From CAIJMI01 sp964448085 (GTDB lineage: Bacteria > Patescibacteriota > Microgenomatia > UBA10105 > UBA927): DNA of 64,000 nucleotides. Location of the stretch: assembly GCA_964448085.1 (NCBI GenBank), contig CAYUUX010000002.1:34707-98706 (forward strand). The letters run 5' to 3'. The notes under the pieces are model-generated. The model was not told where the DNA came from and did not search any database. It saw only the letters and a list, made by a program, of their open reading frames with translations. Of this stretch, positions 33,641-42,436 are shown in pieces (position 1 is the first letter of the stretch; every line of letters begins with the position of its first letter). The position numbers and the translations under genes are program-made.

Positions 33641-36142
33641 TTAGTCCTTAATAAATGTGACCGCGAAAGCGTCACTTTCAAACATCGTGCTATTGTACTC
33701 GAGAAACCCATTGTTTGCAAGTGTAGGAGAACCACCATTAGCTGGTATTGCTTGCCACGAGGTGGGATAGGTTATTCTTGTTGTTGTCGGTATCGTATCT
33801 ATTCCCGGTTGTTTTTGTGTATAGACCGATACGTTGAATTGATTTTTTTTGATCAATGCGGTTATATCTCGTTCATACCGAATTTCGATAACAGACTCTC
33901 CGCCTTGTTTTGTGTCTGCCGCAAGCCCGATGACGGTATAGGAGGGATGAGAAATTGTGTCCAGTTCACCATATGGCAACAAGAGAGATGTATTTTTTCC
34001 TGTTCCTTTTTTGGGAACCGATACGTCATTGATCCGAAACAAGGTGATGTGCGCATCACGGGGAACGAATGCGCGCATATACATTCGATACAATCCGCTC
34101 CCCTGTTCATCCTTGCTTGTGTTCCGTATCGTTCTGGTGATGGTTTCAGTCAAACGGCCGTTTTCCTCAATTTCAATATGGCGCAAATCTTTTCTCGAGA
34201 CAAAATAATTTGCCTTGTTTACTCCTAAGTTTGCTTCATTAAATATGTGTGGAAGTTGTATACAGGAATCTGCATCTTCGTATGCACAACGTGTGTTCTC
34301 GGGTATTGTGGCAAGCCAACTAAACTGAGTTACGAGCTGTTGCGGCTCACGCTCTTGAAGATATAGTTGAATATCGTGAGAATCCAGCGCCGCTTTCAAC
34401 AGCCGGAAGAGTGCCATTGGTGCATTCTGTTTAACCAATTGTGTCAATATCCCAGATAATAACGTTCCCAGGAAATCCTTTTTTTGTGTGGATCCCGGAA
34501 AGAAATCTTCTTGTGTGTATTGCAACGATTTGGAAAAAAAGTTTGTTGCGTCAATGACGTCTCCAGAATCCGATAACTGGATAGGACCGGTCACTTCTAA
34601 TATTTTGGCGATGAGCGAAGCATTGAGAGCAATGACAGCATTTGCGGTTTCCCCCGTTTCCTTTTCATAAAACCACAAAGCGCGTTTTGCAGATTCAATG
34701 AAATCCGGATTCCAGTTGCTATCCCGAAGATACCAATGTTCTTGTTTTAATATATCGCGGATCGGTTCCGGAGGGTCGACGTGTCCTTTGAGTTGCCCGT
34801 CAATCGTATAAATGTCCTGGATTTCCATATTGGTCATTTTCCCCTCTGTAATTGTGAGTTTCATGAATGAGCCAATGAATCCACCAGTTGGTCGTAATTC
34901 CATATTGTTTTGTAACAATATCAAGAATGTATATGGGGATTTATATCCTGATATGTAGGGATACAACAGCAGTACGCGTTCTGCCGTTACTATTGCACTT
35001 TGCAGGTCGTCAATTATTTGTATCCCCTTCTCCAAAAATGGTTCTGCAGGAAGCGTGCGAAGGAATATGGGAGGGTGTTTTTGTATTTTCTCCATCAGCG
35101 CATGTGTGACGTCGACGTGCGTGTGAAGCGTGAGCAGTTCTATTTTTATCTGTTCTAACGCAAGAACGTTAGAAGTGTTCTCTTCCAAAAGACTCCCAAT
35201 ATTTTTCCATGACATGATTAGTGGTGTCACTTGGGTGCTTATTCGGTTAAGCGAGGTTTCGATGGTGATAATTTTTTCATACACAGCCAGAAGCGTGTGT
35301 TCTGGTTCTGTTGAAAAAGATGGTGCAATGATTCGTATCGGGAATTCAAGTATTTGAAGACCGGTGTTTGCCAGGATAAGTGATTTATCTGCGTAGCGAG
35401 TCCACGAACTGGTACAGGAATTCTGTTTAGCAATGCAAGAGGCCCCCAGTTTTAAAAAATATGGCGTTGTGATGTTGCCTATTCCGTAAAAAAGTATTGG
35501 AAGAGCGAAGAGGACGAGTATGCACACGCCTATGATTTTTTTTCTACCGGTTTTTTTAGTCAACCGCTTGGATACCATGGGTTTTTGTTGGTTTGTTGGT
35601 TTATATACAGACTGTACAGTTTTTTGTATGCGTTGCTCATTTTCTATTTTTTCCACTTCTGATTTTTGTATAAATTGGTCACGTAAGTTTGGGTTATTCT
35701 TTGCGTACGTTTCCAAAGGAATTGATTGTTTTTGATAGGGTGTTGTTTGTAGGTCCTCAATTTTTGTTGAGCCGACAAAAAAAATATTCATTATTGTGTT
35801 AAGAAGCTGAGGTGAAATATTTGTCGGATCAACGAGAAGTATTTTTCGATCACTTCGTATAAACTCCTGTGCGCGCTCGTATTCTGTTTGCCAAAGAAGA
35901 AGCAACACTTTTTCTCCATGAATATGGTAGGTTCCGAGAATTTTTTTCACGAATTCATAATCACCCGCTATGATGTGATAGGTGCAAGAAAGTGTCGGCG
36001 ACGCGTTGACGAACGTTTGACAACCGTTTATAGAAAAAAATTCCCGTATCGGTATTACATACCCCTCATCCATCGCATCAATACGCACTATCGGAAGTGA
36101 TATGGAATTTATTGTTGACGTCCTTTTTCCCGGGTTTTGCAT
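33641..36142 (-). CDS. Large DUF4012-type membrane protein
   Basis: This 833-residue protein has a cytoplasmic N-terminal part (about 1-205), one membrane helix after a basic stretch (about 207-228) and a long outside region. The conserved DUF4012 core includes LLQNNMELRPTGGFIGSFM (about 412-430) and WNPDFIESAKRALWFYEKE. DUF4012 proteins are common in Patescibacteria and Actinobacteria next to exopolysaccharide genes. Here it lies a few genes from a flippase and an O-antigen ligase. The ATG at 36142 is preferred over an in-frame TTG 15 bp earlier. Function is unknown. Confidence 0.82.
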   Translation of the reverse strand: MQNPGKRTSTINSISLPIVRIDAMDEGYVIPIREFFSINGCQTFVNASPTLSCTYHIIAGDYEFVKKILGTYHIHGEKVLLLLWQTEYERAQEFIRSDRKILLVDPTNISPQLLNTIMNIFFVGSTKIEDLQTTPYQKQSIPLETYAKNNPNLRDQFIQKSEVEKIENEQRIQKTVQSVYKPTNQQKPMVSKRLTKKTGRKKIIGVCILVLFALPILFYGIGNITTPYFLKLGASCIAKQNSCTSSWTRYADKSLILANTGLQILEFPIRIIAPSFSTEPEHTLLAVYEKIITIETSLNRISTQVTPLIMSWKNIGSLLEENTSNVLALEQIKIELLTLHTHVDVTHALMEKIQKHPPIFLRTLPAEPFLEKGIQIIDDLQSAIVTAERVLLLYPYISGYKSPYTFLILLQNNMELRPTGGFIGSFMKLTITEGKMTNMEIQDIYTIDGQLKGHVDPPEPIRDILKQEHWYLRDSNWNPDFIESAKRALWFYEKETGETANAVIALNASLIAKILEVTGPIQLSDSGDVIDATNFFSKSLQYTQEDFFPGSTQKKDFLGTLLSGILTQLVKQNAPMALFRLLKAALDSHDIQLYLQEREPQQLVTQFSWLATIPENTRCAYEDADSCIQLPHIFNEANLGVNKANYFVSRKDLRHIEIEENGRLTETITRTIRNTSKDEQGSGLYRMYMRAFVPRDAHITLFRINDVSVPKKGTGKNTSLLLPYGELDTISHPSYTVIGLAADTKQGGESVIEIRYERDITALIKKNQFNVSVYTQKQPGIDTIPTTTRITYPTSWQAIPANGGSPTLANNGFLEYNSTMFESDAFAVTFIKD

Positions 36143-36254
36143 AGGAGAATGCTTCAAGCGGCATCAGTATTATGACAAAAAGAAAAGACGAAAACAACAT
36201 TAATTTTTATCAGGTGAATTATACTTTCTTGTATAATCGCACATGAGAAGTGTT

Positions 36255-36674
36255 TTAGCGCATGTATTCGTCGAGGGATTTATTAACAAAGAAATCTGCA
36301 CGAGCGTTTTGTTCACGAGGGATATTCTTGTAAAGTATTTTTGCACCGATATTTTGTTCGAGTGTGTGAACTCGAAATGAAAGCTCTCGTAATTTTGCAT
36401 CCTTAATTTTAAACAACCCATTTAACTGATTGACGACCAACAACGAATCAAGAAAACAGGTGACCAATGCATCTTTTTCTATATCCATTTCTCGGAGTGA
36501 TTCAAATGCGTAAATGACTGCGGTGTATTCAGCAACATTATTTGTTGTTTCCCCTATATATGCACCAAATTCCTTAATCATCACCCCATTCTTTTTTATT
36601 GTTATTCCGACCGCGGCGGGACCAGGATTTCCTCTGGCTCCCCCATCCGTATTGATTGTGTATTGTGGATTCAT
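36255..36674 (-). CDS. rnhA: RNase HI-like ribonuclease
   Basis: This 139-residue protein has the RNase H fold that cuts RNA in RNA:DNA hybrids. The catalytic acids are visible in NTDGGARGNPGP, TTNNVAEYTAV, CFLDSLLVVNQL and REQNARADFFV. The length is normal for the bare domain, without the N-terminal hybrid-binding domain. It follows the flippase gene by 3 bp on the same strand, which looks like genome compaction rather than a functional link. Confidence 0.92.
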   Translation of the reverse strand: MNPQYTINTDGGARGNPGPAAVGITIKKNGVMIKEFGAYIGETTNNVAEYTAVIYAFESLREMDIEKDALVTCFLDSLLVVNQLNGLFKIKDAKLRELSFRVHTLEQNIGAKILYKNIPREQNARADFFVNKSLDEYMR

Positions 36675-36677
36675 GCG

Positions 36678-37934
36678 TCAAGTATCGCGAGATGTTCTCG
36701 TCTTGTCAAGATTGTTTACTGCGATTGTAGAGCACACAAGTACGAAAAGTTCAGAAATCACCGTGATCCACGCCGCTGCGATATACCCATAGAGGGGGAC
36801 GAACAGTAGGTTGGCAATAATGTTTCCAACCATCGATATTCCGTAGATGCGAAGTAAACTCCCCTGTTTATTGCCAACAACTAGAAGCCACATCGTGAAA
36901 GATGTTAGGAAAAACACCGGAACGCCACCAAAAAGTATTTGCATGGGAATGCGACTTGCTGCAAATTCAGGACGAATATGATACAGAAGTGGTGCGGTCA
37001 TCCAACCGATGTACACAATGGCAATGGACGCGGCGAAAAGAAACAACAATGATTGTTGTTTTCTGCGGTGGAATAGATCCGCATCGTGTGATTTTTTCGC
37101 CTGTACTAACAACGGGAAAACCGCGTTCATAAAAAAAGTAGGTATCACCAAAACTAATTCAAAAAATTTATAGGCGAGTCCATAGATACCGACTTCTTCA
37201 GTTGGTCTCGTAAGTGTAAGGATGAAACTGTCCGCATGGAAATATACAACGTTGCATATGAGAGTAAATCCTAGAGGGAGGGCGACGGTCAAAAGCTGTT
37301 TTGCTAACGTGCTATCCAATATAATATGAAACGTTGCGTCGAGCTTGTGTGCAAATATAAATGCAAGCGTGACGGTAAGAAGTGATCCAAAAAGCAGTAT
37401 TCCCAATATATGATTGAGTGATAGAGGAGTGATTTGTGATACAAGAAACACCGTTAAGAAGGAGAAAACCGCTCCTGCACCCACGGAAAAAGTAGAAAAA
37501 AGGTACCGAAGATTTTTCTGGAAAATAGCGTTTGTTGTCGTAAGCAGTGCCTGTAAAAGAATGGAAGGAGTAAAAAGGATTATTCCGATTTTTACCGCCA
37601 TTGCATACCCCTGACTTCCAGAGCTTGGGAGAATGAGCAGCAGGAGAAGCGCAAAGCACGCGGATACCACGCCGATGCACAAACGGAGAGTGAAGAGGGT
37701 ATTGGTAAGCTGTTTTTTATTGTCGGCATTTACCAGTTGAACATATGCAGCATTGAGTCCAAAATCAGAAAAAAGGTAAAAGATTGCAACATAGGTAGTA
37801 ATTTTTATGAAGTCGCCATAGCCCGCGACGCCCAGTTGTCTTGCCAACACCAAGCTGATCAGAAAGGTGAGACCGCCTGAAATTACTTTTCCAAGAATCT
37901 GCACGGCGGTATTCCACAGGACTGTTTTTTTCAT
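36678..37934 (-). CDS. Polysaccharide flippase (Wzx/MATE-like)
   Basis: This 418-residue protein has about 12 membrane helices. It begins ILGKVISGGLTFLISLVLA and has RQLGVAGYGDF, a standard N-terminal sequence of polysaccharide-biosynthesis flippases. It should move a lipid-linked glycan to the outer face of the membrane. The O-antigen-ligase-like gene lies just upstream, with 5 bp between them, so the two probably act on the same glycan. The ATG at 37934 is 7 bp after an extended -10 box. Confidence 0.9.
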   Translation of the reverse strand: MKKTVLWNTAVQILGKVISGGLTFLISLVLARQLGVAGYGDFIKITTYVAIFYLFSDFGLNAAYVQLVNADNKKQLTNTLFTLRLCIGVVSACFALLLLLILPSSGSQGYAMAVKIGIILFTPSILLQALLTTTNAIFQKNLRYLFSTFSVGAGAVFSFLTVFLVSQITPLSLNHILGILLFGSLLTVTLAFIFAHKLDATFHIILDSTLAKQLLTVALPLGFTLICNVVYFHADSFILTLTRPTEEVGIYGLAYKFFELVLVIPTFFMNAVFPLLVQAKKSHDADLFHRRKQQSLLFLFAASIAIVYIGWMTAPLLYHIRPEFAASRIPMQILFGGVPVFFLTSFTMWLLVVGNKQGSLLRIYGISMVGNIIANLLFVPLYGYIAAAWITVISELFVLVCSTIAVNNLDKTRTSRDT

Positions 37935-37939
37935 TACGC

Positions 37940-39217
37940 CTATTGTATCAATTTTTTGGAGGAGGGAGCGAGAGTTGTGGCAAGAAGCACGGTGAGAAAA
38001 AGTTGCCCCTGTTGAAGTGTCCAGCTATAGTGGTCAACGAGCCCCAGAATGAGAAATGAAATAAGAGGAAGAGTATGAATGAGTGGGATGTGTTTCTTTT
38101 TTATCCTACTAACATAGAATTTGCCAAGAATGAGGAGCAGTGTGAAGCCGACAAGTCCAGTTTCCACAATAATCAATGCCGGGACGGAATGAACCGGTTG
38201 AATGAAATAGAGATGCTTAGCGTCAAGGACACTCGGAAGAAGAACAATAAATTGTCCCAAGCCGGTACCAAAGAGTGGATATGTTTTCCACAATTTACCA
38301 GTTATTCTTAATAGCTCAATTCTTTCAATTACACTCTCGTTTGCTGCAAGCAACAAAGAAAAATACCTCAACGATATGAGTGTTACTCCTATCAGGAGTA
38401 CACCGATAAGTGCTTTCCAAATCGGTGGTATTTTGTATTGCTTGCGCAGCATCAGGCTGATTCCGACTAGAGCAACGATCCAGGATGACCTACTGAATGT
38501 GCACGCAAGCGCGCACGACGCTATGCCAATGGTGATTGCGCTGAACATCTTGAAATACCGATTCCGCTCATTGGTTGCCGAATACATAAGTAGGGGAATG
38601 GTTATGGCAAGAAACCCCGCGAGCACATTTGGGTGTGGGAATGTTGCATACGGCCGCAACAATTCTGTACACGCTGACGACGTGAGCCAGCACCAATCCA
38701 CTTTTGCAATTCCAGGAGTTGTACTCTGAAACGTTCGTTCTCCGACGAACCAGAAAATAGAACCAACACTATGTTGCAACGCAAACTGCACAATCGCAAG
38801 TATGGAGGAATAGAGCATCGGAATGATAAGGCATGCCGCTGTGAAGCGTAACGATATTTTTGTACGGTATATATACAATCCAAAGATGGCAAACTCAGCT
38901 ATTTTTCCCCATCTATATACGGCAACAAACGGACTTCGCGAAATCAAAATATTGATAATGATGCATGCCCCTATTGTACCGTACCATTTCCAGTTTGACC
39001 GGACCGACTTTGTTATCAATTGCCATATGTTTGTACGTTGATATAGCATCCACGAACATACCGTTGCACACATACAGATGTCAGTTACAAAGAGTGTGGG
39101 AGAGAGATAATCAATCCGTCTTCCAAGAACAAATGCCCAATCAGGCCAAAGATGCAATCCTAACTGAGAAGGGAGAAGTATGATTGTCAGAATGTATAAC
39201 AGTCTATGAAGCGGCAT
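37940..39217 (-). CDS. O-antigen ligase/polymerase-like membrane protein
   Basis: This 425-residue protein has about 11 membrane helices with a large outside loop. RPYATFPHPNVLAGFLAI (about 188-205), CTFSRSSWIVALVG and GTGLGQFIVLLPS are the conserved Wzy_C-type segments, including the loop histidine region. It should polymerise or transfer a lipid-linked glycan outside the membrane. The ATG at 39217 is chosen over a TTG one codon earlier. It ends 5 bp from the flippase gene. Confidence 0.85.
   Translation of the reverse strand: MPLHRLLYILTIILLPSQLGLHLWPDWAFVLGRRIDYLSPTLFVTDICMCATVCSWMLYQRTNIWQLITKSVRSNWKWYGTIGACIIINILISRSPFVAVYRWGKIAEFAIFGLYIYRTKISLRFTAACLIIPMLYSSILAIVQFALQHSVGSIFWFVGERTFQSTTPGIAKVDWCWLTSSACTELLRPYATFPHPNVLAGFLAITIPLLMYSATNERNRYFKMFSAITIGIASCALACTFSRSSWIVALVGISLMLRKQYKIPPIWKALIGVLLIGVTLISLRYFSLLLAANESVIERIELLRITGKLWKTYPLFGTGLGQFIVLLPSVLDAKHLYFIQPVHSVPALIIVETGLVGFTLLLILGKFYVSRIKKKHIPLIHTLPLISFLILGLVDHYSWTLQQGQLFLTVLLATTLAPSSKKLIQ
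37942..37947 (-). promoter_or_regulatory. Extended -10, predicted leaderless start of the flippase gene
   Basis: Minus-strand TGA-TACAAT ends 7 bp before the flippase ATG and overlaps the 3' end of the ligase gene. The same TGATACAAT string precedes recF and the gene at 51884. Confidence 0.6.
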
Positions 39218-39246
39218 CAAGGACAGTATAAGAGGATATGCTTGCG

Positions 39247-39702
39247 TTATGCAACTTTCGGGGATATCACGAGTTTTCTCTCTTGCCCCAGTCCGGTTGA
39301 TTCGGTCGATACGCGATCATCTCCCTGGAGTGTGAGATGTATGACTCTTCGTTCAGCGGATGAAAGGTGTGCCAATTCCACTGGTCTGCCAGAAGAAATT
39401 GCTCTTTCTGCTGCGCGTTGCGCCATATACATAAGCGCTTCTTCACGTTTTTCTCGATAATCGCCGACGTTAACATACACTCGTTGCCACGCGCCAAGTT
39501 GTTTGGAAACGATCATTCCTAAAAGCATCTGAAAGCTTTCCAATGTTTTACCATGAAATCCTATGAGAAGTCCTGTTTCTTCTGTATTGATGTTCACTCT
39601 ATATGCTCCCGATTCATCGATGTCTACAGAAACCGTACTGATGATGCCGATGCGCTCCAGAAGGTTTTCAGCTATTTCTTTAATTGTTGTTATTGGATCC
39701 AT
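39247..39702 (-). CDS. jag: Jag/KhpB-type KH-R3H RNA-binding protein
   Basis: This 151-residue protein has a KH domain with the GLLIGFHGKTLESFQMLLG loop (about 45-63) and a C-terminal R3H domain (SSAERRVIHLTLQ, about 115-127). The N-terminal Jag domain of the Bacillus protein is absent. Jag proteins bind RNA and are usually encoded next to yidC; here the gap is 1 bp. AAAGGA lies 6-7 nt before the ATG at 39702. It is the last gene of the rpmH operon. Confidence 0.92.
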   Translation of the reverse strand: MDPITTIKEIAENLLERIGIISTVSVDIDESGAYRVNINTEETGLLIGFHGKTLESFQMLLGMIVSKQLGAWQRVYVNVGDYREKREEALMYMAQRAAERAISSGRPVELAHLSSAERRVIHLTLQGDDRVSTESTGLGQERKLVISPKVA

Positions 39703-39703
39703 A

Positions 39704-40495
39704 TTATTTTCCTTTGTTAATTTGTAACTGCTGCATGATACCAAAAAGACCAAAGATATTCCAATATAGTGCGAGGCCAACAGGAAGCTGTAGTGCAAAG
39801 AACCCAAACATGATTGGCGTAATAAACATCATTTGTTTCTGCATATCTGCCATTGTGTCCTGTTTCTTGTCCTTGTCGGTTTCTTGAGTTTTGACGGCAA
39901 CAGCTGTGGTTTTTGGTGACATGAGTTTTGTTTGCCACAATTGAAGTCCTCCTGTAATGATCGGTATCATGAGAAGCCACCAGCCGTATTGTTGCCATTC
40001 TGCGGGTTTTATCGCCAGGTTCGTTCCCAAAAAATGAATATCGAAATTTTGCACTTTCAAAAACGGAGCGTAGACAATCGCATTGATATCTTCGAGAAGT
40101 TTTGTGCCGTTTCCATTTCCCAGTACCTGATAAAATACATTGTACAAAGCGATCAGTATTGGAAATTGAATAAGTGTTGGCAAACAACCAGCTGCGGGAT
40201 TCACTCCGTGTTCTTTATAGAGGGCAAGTTGTGCCTGTTGGAGTGCTTGTTTGTCGTCTTTGTGTTTTGCACTTAAGGCATCCAAATGCGGTTTCATATC
40301 CGCCATTTTTTTTGCGCTTTTTAATTGAGCATTCATCAAAGGATAGAGGAGAATTCGAACCGTGATCGTGAGAAGAATAATTGCGAAACCAAGAGGTCCT
40401 GGAAGTTGCAGCCATTCGCAGAATTTATAAAATACCACAAGCAAATTTGTGATTGGCCATATCAATAATTGATTCCAGATCGTCGGATTTGTCAT
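39704..40495 (-). CDS. yidC: Membrane protein insertase YidC/Oxa1
   Basis: This 263-residue protein has the five-helix Oxa1 core. LGFAIILLTITVRILLYPLMNAQLKSAKKM carries the conserved arginine of the hydrophilic groove (R in TVRILL), followed by the cytoplasmic hairpin and GCLPTLIQFPILIALYNVFY. There is no periplasmic domain, as in Gram-positive and Patescibacteria forms. It overlaps the yidD gene by 4 bp. Confidence 0.95.
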   Translation of the reverse strand: MTNPTIWNQLLIWPITNLLVVFYKFCEWLQLPGPLGFAIILLTITVRILLYPLMNAQLKSAKKMADMKPHLDALSAKHKDDKQALQQAQLALYKEHGVNPAAGCLPTLIQFPILIALYNVFYQVLGNGNGTKLLEDINAIVYAPFLKVQNFDIHFLGTNLAIKPAEWQQYGWWLLMIPIITGGLQLWQTKLMSPKTTAVAVKTQETDKDKKQDTMADMQKQMMFITPIMFGFFALQLPVGLALYWNIFGLFGIMQQLQINKGK

Positions 40496-40737
40496 AGGTG
40501 TTTCGGTATCGGATCAAAGCCTCCAGGGTTCCAAGGATGACACCGGATAAGACGCTTCAATCCCAACCGCAGTCCGGTCATTATACCATAGCGATCGATC
40601 GCTTGATACGTGTATTCGCTGCACGTTGGTGTAAAACGGCACACTTTATCCGTTATCCACAGTGTCCGTGCAAGTCCTGTGTCAAGCGAAAGATATTTTT
40701 GATAGAAGCGGATTGCCTTTAACAACGCCTTTTTCAT
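40492..40737 (-). CDS. yidD: Membrane insertion factor YidD
   Basis: This 81-residue protein shows the YidD core: IRFYQKYLS, CRFTPTCSEYTYQAIDRYG and RCHPWNPGGFDPIP, with the conserved cysteines. It is thought to help YidC-dependent insertion. It overlaps rnpA and yidC by 4 bp each. A perfect DnaA-box sequence (TTATCCACA, 40653-40661) lies within this gene. Confidence 0.95.
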   Translation of the reverse strand: MKKALLKAIRFYQKYLSLDTGLARTLWITDKVCRFTPTCSEYTYQAIDRYGIMTGLRLGLKRLIRCHPWNPGGFDPIPKHL

Positions 40738-41078
40738 ATATTATCACCGCTTCTTCTCTTAAGCATTAGCGTAAGCTCTCTGAGAATATCAGACGTTTGT
40801 GTTTCTTGTATGTCTTTTTGAACAAACAAGATCAGATCCATGCTGCCAGAAGGATGTGATTGCAGCATCTGCATAAAGGCGGCATGGATTTTGCGTTTTA
40901 TCCGGTTTCTTCCAACTGCTGTTTTTGCAACTTTCTTTCCTACGATTACCGCCATTTTGGTTTCTTTATTGTGCGTTGGAAGGAACTTGCAACTGAACTG
41001 ATGTGTGAGCATACGGCTACCAGTTTTTTTTATGCGTGCAATATCTTGAGAAGACAACCTGTATCTTTGTGGAAGCAT
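40734..41078 (-). CDS. rnpA: Ribonuclease P protein component
   Basis: This 114-residue basic protein is the RNase P protein subunit needed for tRNA 5' maturation. GKKVAKTAVGRNRIKRKIHAAF (about 47-68) is the family signature with the RNR motif. It lies between rpmH and yidD as in most bacteria and overlaps yidD by 4 bp. Confidence 0.95.
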   Translation of the reverse strand: MLPQRYRLSSQDIARIKKTGSRMLTHQFSCKFLPTHNKETKMAVIVGKKVAKTAVGRNRIKRKIHAAFMQMLQSHPSGSMDLILFVQKDIQETQTSDILRELTLMLKRRSGDNI

Positions 41079-41121
41079 GATCGTATTATACCAACACCGT
41101 TTCGAAGATTGTATAAAGCGC

Positions 41122-41262
41122 TTATACCGTCAGAATTTTTCTTCCGATAGCGCGACGGCGCTTGAGTACTCGACGTCCACCTTTGGTGCTCATCCGCTTT
41201 CGAAATCCATGCGTACGTGCACGTTTTATTTTGCTTGGTTGATAGACACGCTTTGTTGCCAT
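41122..41262 (-). CDS. rpmH: Ribosomal protein bL34
   Basis: This 46-residue protein is very basic and shows the L34 pattern: KRVYQPSKIKRARTHGFRKR, then a glycine pair and RRAIGRKILTV. The ATG at 41262 is 9 bp after a minus-strand TATAAT. It heads the operon rpmH-rnpA-yidD-yidC-jag and faces recF across a 71-bp gap. In many bacteria dnaA occupies the place of recF here. Confidence 0.97.
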   Translation of the reverse strand: MATKRVYQPSKIKRARTHGFRKRMSTKGGRRVLKRRRAIGRKILTV

Positions 41263-41271
41263 AGTCGGATT

Positions 41272-41277
41272 ATTATA
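41272..41277 (-). promoter_or_regulatory. -10 element of the rpmH operon
   Basis: Minus-strand TATAAT ends 9 bp before the rpmH ATG, so the leader is at most about 3 nt and has no Shine-Dalgarno. Confidence 0.65.
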
Positions 41278-41321
41278 CTGAACATTTCTTTGTTTTTCAA
41301 TACGACGTATATGGAAAATGA

Positions 41322-41327
41322 TACAAT
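41322..41327 (+). promoter_or_regulatory. Extended -10, predicted leaderless start of recF
   Basis: TGA-TACAAT ends 6 bp before the ATG at 41334. An in-frame ATG at 41328 directly abuts the hexamer and would lie upstream of the predicted RNA start. Confidence 0.6.
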
Positions 41328-41333
41328 ATGGCC

Positions 41334-42410
41334 ATGCGACTCGGCGCATTACACCTGACATTTTTCAGGAATTACAAAAAACGCACATTCTCATTTGACG
41401 CACCAATTGTCCTTTTTGTTGGGGAAAACACCATAGGCAAAACGAATATTTTAGAAGCGATTTCGGTGCTTTCCGTCGGAAAGAGCTTTCGTGCACAGAA
41501 GGACAGTGATATGGTTTTTTGGGGAAGCGAAGTGGGGCGCGTGCGGGGAGAGATTGTACGGGTCGTCGACAATACACAGGATGTTCTTTTATTGGAAATT
41601 GTCCTGACGACAGGATCGGTTGGAGGTCGCAAGACACACGTTAAAAAATATCTGGTAAATGGCGTAGCGCGCAGACAGGTCGATTTTATTGGGAATTTTC
41701 GTTCAGTCCTTTTTTCTCCTACGGACTTAGAATTGGTCACAGACAGTCCGAGCGTACGACGGGAATTTCTTAACGGTGTTTTGGTGCAGACGGATCGGGA
41801 GTATCGGAGAAGTATGTATTCCTATGAACGGGGATTGCGGCAGCGCAACTCTTTATTGGATCGTATCCATGAGGGAAGCGCGTCACCATCACAGCTTCTT
41901 TTTTGGGATCATCTACTGATTAAAACCGGTGCGTATATTACGCAAACTCGCGAGTCTTTTATCGACTACATTAACAAGACAGCAAAAGACGATCTTTCAT
42001 ATAAACTTGTGTATGATCCGAGCATCATATCGGAGACGCGTTTGGCACAATACGCTCAAGAGGAAATTGCCGCGAAGACCACTTTAATTGGTCCACAACG
42101 AGATGACTTCCGTTTTGAAAAATTGGGACGGGGGAGCACATCCATTGATATATCCCGTTTTGGATCACGCGGCGAGCAACGGCTTGCGATTCTTTGGATT
42201 AAGCGGGCGGAGCTTGCATACATAGAAAAACAAACGGGAGAACGCCCCGTGTTGCTCCTTGATGATATTTTTTCGGAACTGGACGATAAAGGAAAACATA
42301 TTGTTCTTGACACCATTACAAAACAGCAAACCATTATTACTTCGGCGGAAGACGACACGCAACGTCTTTTGGAAAAGACACACGAAGCACAGACCATTCA
42401 CTTACCATAA
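41334..42410 (+). CDS. recF: DNA replication and repair protein RecF
   Basis: This 358-residue SMC-like ATPase loads RecA at gaps. Walker A is GENTIGKTN (TI where most have NG), the signature is FGSRGEQRLAIL and Walker B is PVLLLDDIFSELDD with the D-loop. LHLTFFRNYKK is the family N-terminus. The start at 41334 is preferred over an ATG two codons earlier because of promoter geometry. Usually recF follows dnaA and dnaN; here it directly faces rpmH with neither gene between. Confidence 0.93.
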   Translation: MRLGALHLTFFRNYKKRTFSFDAPIVLFVGENTIGKTNILEAISVLSVGKSFRAQKDSDMVFWGSEVGRVRGEIVRVVDNTQDVLLLEIVLTTGSVGGRKTHVKKYLVNGVARRQVDFIGNFRSVLFSPTDLELVTDSPSVRREFLNGVLVQTDREYRRSMYSYERGLRQRNSLLDRIHEGSASPSQLLFWDHLLIKTGAYITQTRESFIDYINKTAKDDLSYKLVYDPSIISETRLAQYAQEEIAAKTTLIGPQRDDFRFEKLGRGSTSIDISRFGSRGEQRLAILWIKRAELAYIEKQTGERPVLLLDDIFSELDDKGKHIVLDTITKQQTIITSAEDDTQRLLEKTHEAQTIHLP

Positions 42411-42430
42411 GAGAATGCGTACAATATACA
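42402..42430 (+). promoter_or_regulatory. Promoter with leaderless start of nnrD
   Basis: TTACCA (42402-42407), 17-bp spacer, TATACA (42425-42430); the ATG is 6 bp later. A TACAAT at 42420-42425 overlaps it and could serve instead. Confidence 0.5.
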
Positions 42431-42436
42431 CATACC

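Noticed and set aside
40653..40661. Perfect DnaA box TTATCCACA as proof of oriC
   Set aside because: It is a single copy inside yidD, and I saw no cluster of boxes or AT-rich unwinding element beside it. One 9-mer can occur by chance.
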